Positions 26,112 through 34,278 of a stretch of 64,000 nt of DNA are shown one piece after another (the stretch's first letter is position 1; every line of letters begins with the position of its first letter). The notes beneath the pieces are model-generated. The model had not been told where the DNA came from. It made no database searches and saw only the letters and a program-made list of their open reading frames with translations. The translations under genes were made by a program, and so were the position numbers. Location of the stretch: contig JAETNY010000010.1 of the NCBI GenBank assembly GCA_021771915.1, positions 1-64,000 on the forward strand, written 5' to 3'. The DNA is from Bacillota bacterium (GTDB lineage Bacteria; Bacillota; Dehalobacteriia; UBA4068; UBA4997).

Positions 26112-26539
26112 TGATGGCGGATTTGGACGAACTGCGCCGGCGTTTAATGGCTTTGGGCTATCTGTTTGCGGAGGAGGACAACGAGGCGGCCTTCGGATTG
26201 GAGCAGGCGGCGCTTGAGCTGGCTTTAAGCCGGTCGGCTGCTTTTGTGGAGCAGTTTTGTAATCGTCTGCCGCAGGCGGAGGGGGCGGAACTGCCTCTGG
26301 TTTCTGCGTTTTTGGATTTGGCCGCCGCTTATTTTTTGCAATCTCGATTGGCTTTGACACCGGAAAGTTTGGCGGTTATGCCCAACCTGACCTCGCTGCG
26401 TTTGGGGGACGCGGCCTGGGGCTTTGGCGGCGGCAGCCAGAGGAGTGGTGTTGACGAAAAAAGCCGTGCCGAGGGGCTGGCGGACGATTTGCTTCATTCC
26501 GCCAGGGCGGCGCTGTGCGCCTGGCGCTCTGTTTATTAG
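26108..26539 (+). CDS. Phage head-tail connector protein (gp6/YqbG-like)
   Basis: The 143-residue mostly helical protein follows the capsid gene with a four-base overlap, the position of head-tail connector proteins (HK97 gp6, skin-element YqbG). It shows an N-terminal helix (DLDELRRRLMALGYLFAE), a central VEQFCNRLPQAEGAELPLVS like the connector family, and a helical C terminus. The assignment rests on position and size more than on motif. Starts at 26108, 26111 or 26114 are possible. Confidence 0.65.
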   Translation: MMMADLDELRRRLMALGYLFAEEDNEAAFGLEQAALELALSRSAAFVEQFCNRLPQAEGAELPLVSAFLDLAAAYFLQSRLALTPESLAVMPNLTSLRLGDAAWGFGGGSQRSGVDEKSRAEGLADDLLHSARAALCAWRSVY

Positions 26540-26562
26540 CGAGATAGGGGGGTATGGCATAC

Positions 26563-26961
26563 ATGACAACAATGGACGCTGCATATGCGGCGGCGCGGCA
26601 ACAACTGCGCCGGCTTTTGGTCGGCGTTTGCACGGTTTATGCTTTGCAGGTTCAGGAAGTGGCCGGTGTTTGCTGCGGCGAGTTTTGGCAGCCGTTGGCC
26701 GGCTGGTCTGATTTGCCCTGTTATTTGGCTTTTGGCCAGAATGAGCCGGCCAGAACGGACAGCGCGGCTGACGGTAGCGGCGTGGAGGCGCGTTTCCAAC
26801 TGTTTTTGCCGCCGGCCGAGCCGGGTTTGGCCTTGCCGGTTGGCAGTCGGGTGCGCGTTGAGCAATGGGGACAGGTTTATTGGTTGGCGTGCAGTGGACA
26901 GGCGGCCTGTTATCCGACACATATGGAGGTTATGGTGCGGCTTTTGGACGAACGTGCCTGA
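26563..26961 (+). CDS. Phage head closure/stopper-like protein
   Basis: This 132-residue protein begins with a short helix (AAYAAARQQLRRLLVG) followed by beta-strands (CTVYALQVQEVAGV; GSRVRVEQWGQVYWLACSG). It resembles head-closure (YqbH/DUF3599-like) proteins, which plug the connector and receive the tail. The position between connector and tail terminator supports this. ATG at 26563 has better spacing from AGGGGGG than ATG at 26554. It is unusually rich in cysteine for its size (about six). Confidence 0.6.
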   Translation: MTTMDAAYAAARQQLRRLLVGVCTVYALQVQEVAGVCCGEFWQPLAGWSDLPCYLAFGQNEPARTDSAADGSGVEARFQLFLPPAEPGLALPVGSRVRVEQWGQVYWLACSGQAACYPTHMEVMVRLLDERA

Positions 26962-26979
26962 AAGGGGGGGTGATGAGTT

Positions 26980-27501
26980 TTGCAGGATTTTTTGTGGGCG
27001 GCGGCAACTAAGCTGCGTCAGCTTTTTCCGGGCGGCGAGGTGGGGCCGGTTTATTTTGGCCGGCTTTTGCAGGGCGAGCGAACGCCCTGCTTTTATTTAC
27101 CGCCGCCGGCGCTGCATCGTCAGCTTTGGCCCTGTGGACGGGTGCGCCGGGAGATTGATTTGACTTTGCATTATTATCCCCGTCCGTCTAAGGCGGCGGC
27201 TGAAAAGCCGGATGGGGCATGGAGCGGTTTGGCGGAACAGGAACGCATTGGCGAGGGGCTTGTGCGTGGTATGGCGGAATTGAGCGGTCGGCTGCGCGCT
27301 TATCGGGGGCATGATTTGCATTGGCAGGCTGGCAATGAGTACTTATGTTTTCAGGCCAAATATGTTTATTATACAACGCTGGAATTGGAGGCAGCTGATA
27401 AATTGAGTTTGCCGCCGAAGGGTGCTGATTTGATGCAGTTTTTGGCTATTGGGTCGCTTGATGATACGGCGGCGGATATTAATAAAAAAATTGAAAAATA
27501 A
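26980..27501 (+). CDS. Phage tail terminator-like protein (YqbJ/XkdJ position)
   Basis: This 173-residue protein precedes the sheath gene, where PBSX- and skin-type elements encode the tail completion protein. It has an alpha/beta pattern with REIDLTLHYYP and a C-terminal CFQAKYVYYTTLELE, compatible with the tail-terminator fold. The call rests mainly on position. It starts at TTG (26980), after AAAGGGGGGG. Its end lies 16 bases before the sheath gene. Confidence 0.6.
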   Translation: MQDFLWAAATKLRQLFPGGEVGPVYFGRLLQGERTPCFYLPPPALHRQLWPCGRVRREIDLTLHYYPRPSKAAAEKPDGAWSGLAEQERIGEGLVRGMAELSGRLRAYRGHDLHWQAGNEYLCFQAKYVYYTTLELEAADKLSLPPKGADLMQFLAIGSLDDTAADINKKIEK

Positions 27502-27517
27502 AGGAGGGTGACAGCAT

Positions 27518-28825
27518 ATGTCATTTGGTGGCGGCAGTTTTGTGACGCAAAATAAAATTTTGCCGGGTGTTTATGTTAATGTTAACCAGCAGGGCCGGGT
27601 TGGCTCTAATCTTTCTGACCGCGGCGTGGCGGCTTTGGGTTTGGAATTGGACTGGGGACCGGACGGCGAGGTTTTTTATCTGGACGCCGGAGAGTTCCGC
27701 ACGCGCGCTCAGGGGCTGTTTGGATATGCTTATGGCGAAGATGTGTTGAAAGGTTTGCGCGATTTGTTTCTGCATGCCGGCGGTTGTTATTTTTATCGCT
27801 TAAACAGCGGCGTTAAGGCGAGTTGCGCTTTATGTGAGGCGAAATATAGCGGCGAGCGAGGCAATGCTCTGGTGATTAAGGTGGACGCTGACCCGGAAGC
27901 CGAAAACGGTTTTGTGGTTTTGACTTTTTTGGCCGGGCAGGAAGTGGACAGCCAGCAGGTGGTCAGCGCGGCCGACCTGCAGGATAATGATTTTGTTTGT
28001 TGGAAAAGCGGCGCGGAATTGACGGACGGCAGTTATTTGCAGCTGACCGGCGGCACTAATAAGGCGGCGGTGGCTTCTGAGGAATATCAGAAGATGCTGG
28101 ATTTGCTGGAGGAATATGAATTTAATGTTTTGGGTTGTTTGAGCATGGATAATGCGGTTAAGACGCTTTTGTTGAAATATACACGTGAGCAGCGTGAGGA
28201 AAATGGCCGCAAATTCCAGACGGTGCTTTATGATTTTGCGGCCAATTATGAGGGCGTGATTTCTGTTGGCTATCCGGCGCAGGAGGAGGGTTTGGCGGCC
28301 AGCGCCAGCGTTTATTGGCTTTTGGGCGCGGAGGCCGGCTGTGCGGTTAATGCTACGCTGACCAATGCGGTTTATGACGGCGAGATTAAGGTTTCCGCTT
28401 TGAGCGGTCAGCGTGAGTTACAGCAGGCATTGTTGGCCGGGCGTTTGGTTTTGCACCGTCTGCATGGTGAACTGCGCGTTTTGGAGGACGTTAACTCTTT
28501 GCAGGGCTGGCAGGAAAGCGGCCAGGAGGACCGGCGTTTTAATCAGACTATTCGGGTTTTGGACCAGATTGTTTTAGATTTATCGGGTTTGTTTTATCAG
28601 CGTTATTTGGGCATTGTGCCGAATGATAACGCCGGACGTATCAGTCTTTGGGGCGATGTGGTGGCTTATTTCCGTAAGCTGGAGGGACTGCGCGCAATTG
28701 AAAGTTTTGATACGGCTGATGTTACGGTGGCTCCGGGCGAGAATAAAAAATCGGTTGTTATTGGTGTTTATTTAAATGTGACTAATGCGATGTCGCAGCT
28801 GTATTTAACGGTTACTTTTGCTTAA
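27518..28825 (+). CDS. Contractile tail sheath protein (XkdK family)
   Basis: The 435-residue sheath subunit wraps the tail tube and contracts on contact. Its N-terminal strand (ILPGVYVNVNQQGRVGS) and C-terminal VIGVYLNVTNAMSQLYLTV are the parts that link subunits in this family. A middle section contains TGGTNKAAVASEEYQKMLDLLEEYEFNVLGCLS, close to PBSX XkdK and skin YqbM. It shows that the particle is of contractile (myovirus-like) type. An AGGAGGGTG site precedes ATG at 27518. Confidence 0.93.
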   Translation: MSFGGGSFVTQNKILPGVYVNVNQQGRVGSNLSDRGVAALGLELDWGPDGEVFYLDAGEFRTRAQGLFGYAYGEDVLKGLRDLFLHAGGCYFYRLNSGVKASCALCEAKYSGERGNALVIKVDADPEAENGFVVLTFLAGQEVDSQQVVSAADLQDNDFVCWKSGAELTDGSYLQLTGGTNKAAVASEEYQKMLDLLEEYEFNVLGCLSMDNAVKTLLLKYTREQREENGRKFQTVLYDFAANYEGVISVGYPAQEEGLAASASVYWLLGAEAGCAVNATLTNAVYDGEIKVSALSGQRELQQALLAGRLVLHRLHGELRVLEDVNSLQGWQESGQEDRRFNQTIRVLDQIVLDLSGLFYQRYLGIVPNDNAGRISLWGDVVAYFRKLEGLRAIESFDTADVTVAPGENKKSVVIGVYLNVTNAMSQLYLTVTFA

Positions 28826-28844
28826 AAAGGGGGGATTTCAGGAT

Positions 28845-29312
28845 ATGGCAACAACTATGAACGCCTGGGACGCTTTAAGCGCCGGGCTGGCGGAATGTTA
28901 TGTGACGCTGGACGGGCGGCGTTATAAATTTATGCAGGCTATTAATCTGGAGGCCAGCATTGAGAAGAAGAAAATGCAGGTTCCGGTTTTGGGGCGCGTG
29001 GGGCGCGGCAATAAGGGGGTTAGCTGGAGCGGCTCCGGCAAGGCGACTTTTCATTATAACAGTTCTATTTTTCGGGAGCTGTTATATCGCTTTAAGGAAA
29101 GCGGCGAGGATATGTATTTTGATATTCAGATTACCAATGAGGACCCGGTGAGCAGCGTGGGGCGGCAGACGGTTATTTTGAAAGACTGCAATTTGGACGG
29201 CGGCGTTTTGGCCAAGTTCAGTGCCGATGACGAATATTTGGAGGAAGAAATGCGTTTTACCTTTGAAGATTTTGAAATTCCGGAGAAATTTAATGATTTG
29301 GCCGGTATGTAA
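28845..29312 (+). CDS. Tail tube protein (XkdM family)
   Basis: This 155-residue protein forms the inner tube. It matches XkdM/YqbN: an AECYVTLDGRRYKFMQAINL start, ASIEKKKMQVPVLGRVGRGN, then YNSSIFRELLYRFKESGEDMYFD. The start at 28845 follows AAAAGGGGGGA. It directly follows the sheath gene, as in PBSX. In PBSX the chaperone and tape measure genes come next. Here the next gene is the XkdS-like one, because those genes lie upstream of the capsid gene. Confidence 0.93.
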   Translation: MATTMNAWDALSAGLAECYVTLDGRRYKFMQAINLEASIEKKKMQVPVLGRVGRGNKGVSWSGSGKATFHYNSSIFRELLYRFKESGEDMYFDIQITNEDPVSSVGRQTVILKDCNLDGGVLAKFSADDEYLEEEMRFTFEDFEIPEKFNDLAGM

Positions 29313-29351
29313 GCGGCAAAGGGCTGAACCAGTGAAAAGGGGAGATGGCTG

Positions 29352-29717
29352 ATGACGGAGGAAACTAAAACCTATGCTATGAGCAACCTTTCTGGTCGGG
29401 GCTGTGTGGTGCGCGGTATGACTGACGGTTTGGAGGCGCTGCGGCAGGCGGTTTTTCTGCTTTTGCAGACCGAGGCTGGACGTTGGCCGGTTTATTCTGG
29501 GGATTATGGAGTTGAGTTGGCCGGTCTTTTTGGTCGGCCATCGGCTTATGTGATACCGGAGGCGGAAAGACGGCTGCGCGAGGCTTTGCTGCGTGATGAG
29601 CGCATTTTGGCGGTGGAGGATTTTAAGTTTAAGCAGCAGGGCAGTCGTTTGGCCTGCTGTTTTGTGGTGAAAAGCATCTATGGAGAATTGGCGCTGGGAA
29701 CGGAGGTTTTGTTATAA
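29352..29717 (+). CDS. XkdS/gp25-like baseplate wedge protein
   Basis: The 121-residue protein fits the T4 gp25-like/DUF2634 family, which nucleates sheath assembly at the baseplate. It contains TEAGRWPVYSGDYGVELAGL with the W..Y...YG pattern, then RRLREALLRDERILAVEDF, which is typical of gp25-type proteins. It is followed by the baseplate J protein gene, as in XkdS-XkdT. A GGGGAG site precedes ATG at 29352. Confidence 0.88.
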   Translation: MTEETKTYAMSNLSGRGCVVRGMTDGLEALRQAVFLLLQTEAGRWPVYSGDYGVELAGLFGRPSAYVIPEAERRLREALLRDERILAVEDFKFKQQGSRLACCFVVKSIYGELALGTEVLL

Positions 29718-29794
29718 AAGCCTGAGCAGACCGGTGATTTGATATTGCTGTTGGGTTGCCGGAGGGGCTGACGGCGAAAGGAGGTAAACTGGAA

Positions 29795-30865
29795 ATGTAT
29801 GAGAGTATGACATATGAAAAAATTCTGGCGGATATGCTGAAACAGGTTAACAGCCCAGTGGATAAGCGCGAGGGCAGTCTGATTTGGGACGCGCTGGCTC
29901 CGGCGGCCTGGGAGTTGGCTCAACTTTACCGGGGTTTGGAGCAGGTTTTGCAGGAGGGGTTTGCGGATACGGCTTCCCGGCCTTATCTGGTGCTGCGCGC
30001 CAGCGAGAGGGGGCTTGCGCCGCGTGCGGCCAGCGCCGCCCGGGCTTTGGGGCGGATTGAACTGGCTTCTGGCGCGCAGGTTCCGCTGGGTACGCGTTTT
30101 TGCTGCGAGCGTTTTAATTGGCGTGTGGTGGATAAGCTGGACGATAATTTTTATGAATTGGAATGTGAGCAGGTTGGCAGCCAGCCCAACGCTTATATTG
30201 GTCATATGGCGCCGCTGGAATATTTGAACGGTTTGAGCAAGGCTGAGTTGGAGCGCATTTTGGTGCCGGGCGAGGACGAGGAGGGAACCGAGGCTTTTCG
30301 GGCGCGTTATTTAAAAGATTTGTTGGAGCAGAGTTTTGGCGGTAATGTGGCGGATTATGTAAATAAGGCCGAGGGCATTGCCGGCGTGGGTGCGGCCAAG
30401 GTTCAAGCGGCCTGGCAGGGCGGCGGTACGGTTAAACTGATTTTGTTGAATGAGAAACTGGGCGTGCCGGATAGTGCGCTGGTGCAGCGTGTGCAGATGC
30501 TTTTTGACCCTTCGCCGACGCAGGGCGCCGGGTTGGGACTGGCGCCGATTGGTCATGTGGTTACGGTGGCGGCGGCTAAGGCGAAAAGCGTGGCGGTCGG
30601 TTTGCAGGTTAGTCTGCGCGAGGGCTGGCAGCTGGCGGACGTGCAGGCGGCGGTTGCCGGTTGTATAGACGAGTATTTTGCGGATTTGGCGGCTGACTGG
30701 AGCGCGGCCGCTTATTTGACGGTGCGCGTCAGTCAGCTGGAGGCGCGTATTTTGCAGTTAAATGGGGTTTTGGACGTCAGCGGTTTGACTTTTAACGGGC
30801 GAGCGGCTAATTTGTTGCTGGCGGCTGATGAAATTCCCGTCAGGGGTCAGGTGGTGGTGCGATAA
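29795..30865 (+). CDS. Baseplate J-like protein (XkdT family)
   Basis: The 356-residue baseplate wedge component has the J-family pattern: MLKQVNSPVDKREGSLIWDALAPA at the N terminus, a central ERILVPGEDEEGTEAFRARYL and a C-terminal LEARILQLNGVLDVSGLTFNG. Together with gp25- and XkdU-like proteins it builds the wedge. AAAGGAGG fixes the start at 29795, although the frame is open from 29756. It ends three bases before the next gene. Confidence 0.92.
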   Translation: MYESMTYEKILADMLKQVNSPVDKREGSLIWDALAPAAWELAQLYRGLEQVLQEGFADTASRPYLVLRASERGLAPRAASAARALGRIELASGAQVPLGTRFCCERFNWRVVDKLDDNFYELECEQVGSQPNAYIGHMAPLEYLNGLSKAELERILVPGEDEEGTEAFRARYLKDLLEQSFGGNVADYVNKAEGIAGVGAAKVQAAWQGGGTVKLILLNEKLGVPDSALVQRVQMLFDPSPTQGAGLGLAPIGHVVTVAAAKAKSVAVGLQVSLREGWQLADVQAAVAGCIDEYFADLAADWSAAAYLTVRVSQLEARILQLNGVLDVSGLTFNGRAANLLLAADEIPVRGQVVVR

Positions 30866-30868
30866 ACT

Positions 30869-31411
30869 ATGGCGAATAAATTGGACAGTTATTTGCCGCC
30901 GGTGGCTTTGCAAATTCAGGACGTGGCTCAGGTTTTGGCGGTTGAGCAGCCTTATTTTACTTTGGCTTGGCAGCATGTGGAGCAGGTTTTGCTTGAGCAG
31001 ATGATTATGCAGGCCGGCGAATATGGTATTGAGCGCTGGGAAAAGCTTTTGCAGCTTTCCGGCCGGGAAACATTGAGTTTAGCAGAGCGGCGGCATGCGG
31101 TTTTGCTGCGTTTGAATGAACAACTGCCTTTTACCATTACGAGGCTGCGTGAACTGCTGGCGGCCAGTCTGCCGGAGGGCGAATATATTTTGACGCTGGA
31201 CGCGGCTGCTTATACGCTGCATGTTTTTCTGGAATTGAGCGCAAAAGGCTGTGCGCCGGCTTTGCGTGAACTTTTACAGCGAGTTCTGCCGGCTAATTTG
31301 CAACTGGATTTGCAGCTTTTATATAATACCTATGGCCGGATTGCCGTTTATACGCATCAGCAGCTGGCGGCGCTGCGGCATTGGGAAATTAGAGAGGAGG
31401 TGTTGAACTGA
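30869..31411 (+). CDS. XkdU-like baseplate protein (DUF2313/YmfQ)
   Basis: The 180-residue protein has the YmfQ-like (DUF2313) layout: LAVEQPYFTLAWQHVEQVLLEQ, GIERWEKLLQLSGRETLSLAERR and LPFTITRLRELLAASLPEGEY. It usually connects the baseplate wedge to tail fibres. Its stop overlaps the start of the fibre gene by one base, which suggests coupling. In PBSX the order xkdS-xkdT-xkdU is the same. Confidence 0.88.
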   Translation: MANKLDSYLPPVALQIQDVAQVLAVEQPYFTLAWQHVEQVLLEQMIMQAGEYGIERWEKLLQLSGRETLSLAERRHAVLLRLNEQLPFTITRLRELLAASLPEGEYILTLDAAAYTLHVFLELSAKGCAPALRELLQRVLPANLQLDLQLLYNTYGRIAVYTHQQLAALRHWEIREEVLN

Positions 31412-32469
31412 TGGCAACCTATACGCCTAATTATAAATTGAAAAAACCGGCGGCTTCAGAATATTATAATATTCAGGATTTTAATGAGAATGCGGATAAG
31501 ATTGATACACAGCTTAAAATTGGCGAGGAGGCTAAAACTTTGGCTGATACGCTTAATAGCAGCATGACGGAGGCGCAGAGGGATATTACTTTGTTGTTGC
31601 AGCGGAGTTTGATTTCTTTTGAAATTTGGGCGCCGCCTAATACGCAGGTTATGTTACAGCAAGGGCAGCTTTCTTTTTCCGGCACGGTGGGTGATACGAT
31701 GGAACTGACGGCTTCTGTTTCCGCGCTGGGTACTTGGCAGATGATGTATGTTTATGCTAATAGGACCTATTCCCGGGAGGTGCGTTTGGAGCATATTGGT
31801 CAGACGCGCATTTTGGCGGCACCTACGCTGGCGGCTTCTCCCTGGGCTTATATTGCCAAGCTTTCAGCGGCTGGTCTGGCCAGAGAGGCTTATGCGCTGG
31901 GCGATACTAAAAGCGTTAGCAGCAGTTTGGGCACATATGATATGCAGATTATCGGTTTTGCGCATGATGTGTTGACGGCGGCTAAGGCCGGACAGGAGCG
32001 CGCCGGTATTACCTTTCAGATGAAATCAGCGACGCCGGCCAATTATTTTATGGACGAAAATATTTATTTTGCTAATACCTGGGAGCAGACTAATATGCGA
32101 ACCGTGCAGCTGCCGGCTATTTTGCAGTCTATGCCGAGCGACTTGCGCACGGTGATTAAGCAGGTGAATAAATATACGGCGGTTACGGGTAATAATATTG
32201 GCAAGACAACCAAGGAAAAGCTGTTTTTGTTTTCTGATTATGAACTTTGCGGTTACAGCAGACTGATTAATGATTATTGTTTTGGGCAGCAGTATGAATA
32301 TTATCGCTTTGGGCATACGCCGAATAAATCTACAATTTATTGGCTGCGTAATAATATTTCCGGACCGAATGGCAAGGAGAATTTTTTAGTGATGCATCCT
32401 GACATTTTGCAGCCGGGTTTTTATCGCTGCGAGGGTACTTATGGCATTAGTTTGGGTTTTTGTGTTTAA
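31411..32469 (+). CDS. Tail fibre/receptor-binding protein
   Basis: The N terminus (ATYTPNYKLKKPAASEYYN, then IQDFNENADKIDTQLK) is typical of fibres that attach to PBSX-type baseplates. A short coiled coil, a small beta domain and a C-terminal domain (about residues 265-352) follow. The last contains EKLFLFSDYELCGYSRL, YWLRNNISG and a final GISLGFCV, which resembles the DUF6273 surface-binding domain. The 352-residue length makes it a single short fibre. No fibre chaperone gene follows, and no reverse transcriptase or template repeat for diversification was seen. Confidence 0.8.
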   Translation: MATYTPNYKLKKPAASEYYNIQDFNENADKIDTQLKIGEEAKTLADTLNSSMTEAQRDITLLLQRSLISFEIWAPPNTQVMLQQGQLSFSGTVGDTMELTASVSALGTWQMMYVYANRTYSREVRLEHIGQTRILAAPTLAASPWAYIAKLSAAGLAREAYALGDTKSVSSSLGTYDMQIIGFAHDVLTAAKAGQERAGITFQMKSATPANYFMDENIYFANTWEQTNMRTVQLPAILQSMPSDLRTVIKQVNKYTAVTGNNIGKTTKEKLFLFSDYELCGYSRLINDYCFGQQYEYYRFGHTPNKSTIYWLRNNISGPNGKENFLVMHPDILQPGFYRCEGTYGISLGFCV

Positions 32470-32522
32470 GCTTTGAGGGACATTGCGTTATAAGAGGAAT
32501 ATAATATAGAGGAGGACATTAA

Positions 32523-32753
32523 ATGATGATTTTACAAAGACTGGCCAGGCTTTTGGACGTTAAAAGTCTGGTGACGCTGGCGCTGGTTCTGGTTTTGTGT
32601 ATTATGACGTTGAGCGGCCGGGAGGTCAGCGAACTTTTTAGCAGCGCGGTGATGCTGGTTCTGGGCTTTTTTTTCGGTAAAAATGTTCAGAGAGATAATA
32701 TATCTGTTGATTTAGACAAAAATCAGGCGGATAGTTATCTGGGCGGCAAATAA
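32523..32753 (+). CDS. Small two-helix membrane protein, holin-like
   Basis: The 76-residue protein has two hydrophobic segments (about residues 15-32 and 38-55) and a charged C terminus (NQADSYLGGK). Its size, topology and place between fibre and hydrolase genes fit a holin. I see no family-specific motif, so this is inference from context. A GAGGAGG site precedes the start. Confidence 0.6.
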   Translation: MMILQRLARLLDVKSLVTLALVLVLCIMTLSGREVSELFSSAVMLVLGFFFGKNVQRDNISVDLDKNQADSYLGGK

Positions 32754-32804
32754 ATTGTAAAAAAGTTGAATAGTAAAAATAAACAGGAGCGAGAGGAGAG
32801 AAAA

Positions 32805-33416
32805 ATGCGTTATCCTTTTGATAAATATCGCCTGGGGACGCGTTATGGCGCGAAAGGGCGTTTTTGGAAGGCCGGTTGGCACAGCGGCCAGGATTTTATT
32901 TCCATAAGTTTTGGTGGTGACGGTCTGGTTTATCCTTTGTATGCCGGCGAGGTGCTGCGTGTGAGCCATGGTGGCAGTTATGGCAACTGTGTTTATTTGC
33001 GCCATGCGGACGGCTACATTACTCTTTATGCGCATTTGCGTACTGTTTACGTGCGCGTTGGCCAGACGGTGCAGGAAGATACCGTTTTGGGTATTGAGGG
33101 CGCTACGGGGAATGTGACCGGCCGGCATTTGCATTTGGAGGTACATAAGGGCAGTTATAGCTATCCCTCAATGATTGACCCTTTGCAGTTTATTGCTAAG
33201 GGTATTATGAATGATAATAATTCTGGAGGCGGAGAGGAGGCGGAAGAATTGGAAAAGCAGCTTAAAATTCGTTTGAACGGCGTTTTGAAAAATGTGCAGG
33301 CTATTGAAAAGCAGGGATTTAATTATGTTCGTTTGCAGGATTTGCGTGACGCGCAGATTGAAGTGGGCTATGATGAGATTGCGCATATTCCATTTTTGAG
33401 CGTGCAGGCGGAATAA
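32805..33416 (+). CDS. M23-family peptidoglycan hydrolase (endolysin or tail-tip lysin)
   Basis: The 203-residue protein consists of a LytM-type M23 metallopeptidase domain (residues 1-130) with zinc ligands in GWHSGQDF and GRHLHLEVH, and a charged C-terminal tail (residues 140-203: EEAEELEKQLKIRLNGVLK). The tail has no recognised wall-binding module. There is no signal peptide, so export would need the preceding holin-like protein. AGGAGAG precedes ATG at 32805. It is the last gene of the phage element and ends about 80 bases before a host promoter. Confidence 0.88.
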   Translation: MRYPFDKYRLGTRYGAKGRFWKAGWHSGQDFISISFGGDGLVYPLYAGEVLRVSHGGSYGNCVYLRHADGYITLYAHLRTVYVRVGQTVQEDTVLGIEGATGNVTGRHLHLEVHKGSYSYPSMIDPLQFIAKGIMNDNNSGGGEEAEELEKQLKIRLNGVLKNVQAIEKQGFNYVRLQDLRDAQIEVGYDEIAHIPFLSVQAE

Positions 33417-33491
33417 GCCCTGAGCAGACTGGTTTTATTTCTGAATTTGAGCGGTTAATTTGTAAAAAAAGGTGTATTTTTTTTATTTGTA

Positions 33492-33510
33492 TGATATAAT
33501 ATAAATTATG
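33492..33510 (+). promoter_or_regulatory. Extended -10 promoter directly at the start codon of the 33508 gene
   Basis: TG A TATAAT (33492-33500) forms an extended -10 box. The start codon ATG at 33508 lies only seven bases after it, so transcription would begin at or next to the A of ATG. No ribosome binding site precedes it. The mRNA is predicted to be leaderless. Confidence 0.6.
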
Positions 33511-33750
33511 TTAAAAAAATTAGGTTTGGAAAAGAAAACGCTGCGCCGCCGACTGGGCTTTTTTATGCGCCATTTTCTGGCCGGAATTTATCGCGGTATG
33601 GGCTTTGCACTGGGCTTCTTTCTGCTTAGTGCGCTGGCGCTTTATTTACTTAATTTGCTGGTGGATTTGGGTATCCCGATTATTGGTGATTTTATTGCTC
33701 AACTATTGCAGTATATTGAGAGCGTGCAGCGAGCCAAGGGATTGGTTTAA
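33508..33750 (+). CDS. Small membrane protein, DUF5665-like
   Basis: The 80-residue protein has a basic N terminus (LKKLGLEKKTLRRR), then AGIYRGMGFALGFFLLSALALYLL as a membrane helix and a C-terminal VDLGIPIIGDFIAQLLQYIE. This closely follows the DUF5665 family, whose function is unknown and which often sits near lspA in clostridia. The family usually has 15-20 more N-terminal residues, so this is a short form. It is predicted to be translated from a leaderless mRNA. An alternative TTG start a few codons downstream is possible. Confidence 0.7.
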   Translation: MLKKLGLEKKTLRRRLGFFMRHFLAGIYRGMGFALGFFLLSALALYLLNLLVDLGIPIIGDFIAQLLQYIESVQRAKGLV

Positions 33751-33789
33751 AAAACGGCGCTGTATTGGTTTGTCAAAAGAGGTTTGATA

Positions 33790-34248
33790 ATGATTTTTGT
33801 TGTGATAATTATATTGGGGCTGGCTTTGGACCAACTTAGCAAATGGCTGGTGGTGCAAAGCCTGCCTTTGGGCGCCAGCCAAGATGTTTTGGGTTCCTTG
33901 CTGCGTCTGCATCATGTGCAGAATACTGGCGCGGCCTGGAGTATGTTTCGCGACAGCACGTTTGCGCTGGCAATTTTTTCTGTTCTGCTGCTGGCGCTGC
34001 TGCTGGTCTGGTTTTTTCTGACCTCTCCGGAGCATTGGGGGCAGCGTCTGGCTTTGAGTGTGATAATCTCCGGGGCGTTGGGCAATATGTTTGACCGCTT
34101 TCGGTTGGGATATGTGGTGGATTTTCTTGAATTGCCGCATTGGCCGGTTTTTAATGTGGCTGATATTTTGCTTTGCTGCGGCGTGGCCGCGTTGGCGGTG
34201 TTGATTTTGCTGGAGGAGCGGCAGGAAAAGCAGCTTGATAAGAAATAA
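33790..34248 (+). CDS. lspA: Lipoprotein signal peptidase (signal peptidase II)
   Basis: LspA cleaves the signal peptides of diacylated prolipoproteins. The 152-residue membrane protein has four helices. Catalytic aspartates lie in GNMFDRFRLGYVVDF and in FNVADILL. The N-terminal LDQLSKW and the NTGAAWS motif are typical. AAAGAGG upstream supports ATG at 33790. It is followed by rluD, the common lspA-rluD pair. Lipoboxes visible in this window (for example at 48154 and 52071) would be its substrates. Confidence 0.97.
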   Translation: MIFVVIIILGLALDQLSKWLVVQSLPLGASQDVLGSLLRLHHVQNTGAAWSMFRDSTFALAIFSVLLLALLLVWFFLTSPEHWGQRLALSVIISGALGNMFDRFRLGYVVDFLELPHWPVFNVADILLCCGVAALAVLILLEERQEKQLDKK

Positions 34249-34278
34249 GCAAAAAAATAACAGGATTTTGGAAAACAT

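Noticed and set aside
31411-33416. Diversity-generating retroelement acting on the tail fibre
   Set aside because: No reverse transcriptase gene or template repeat is present in the window.
17830-33507. Attachment-site repeats around the phage element
   Set aside because: No matching direct repeat was found between the left and right borders by eye. A computed search would be needed to exclude short ones.
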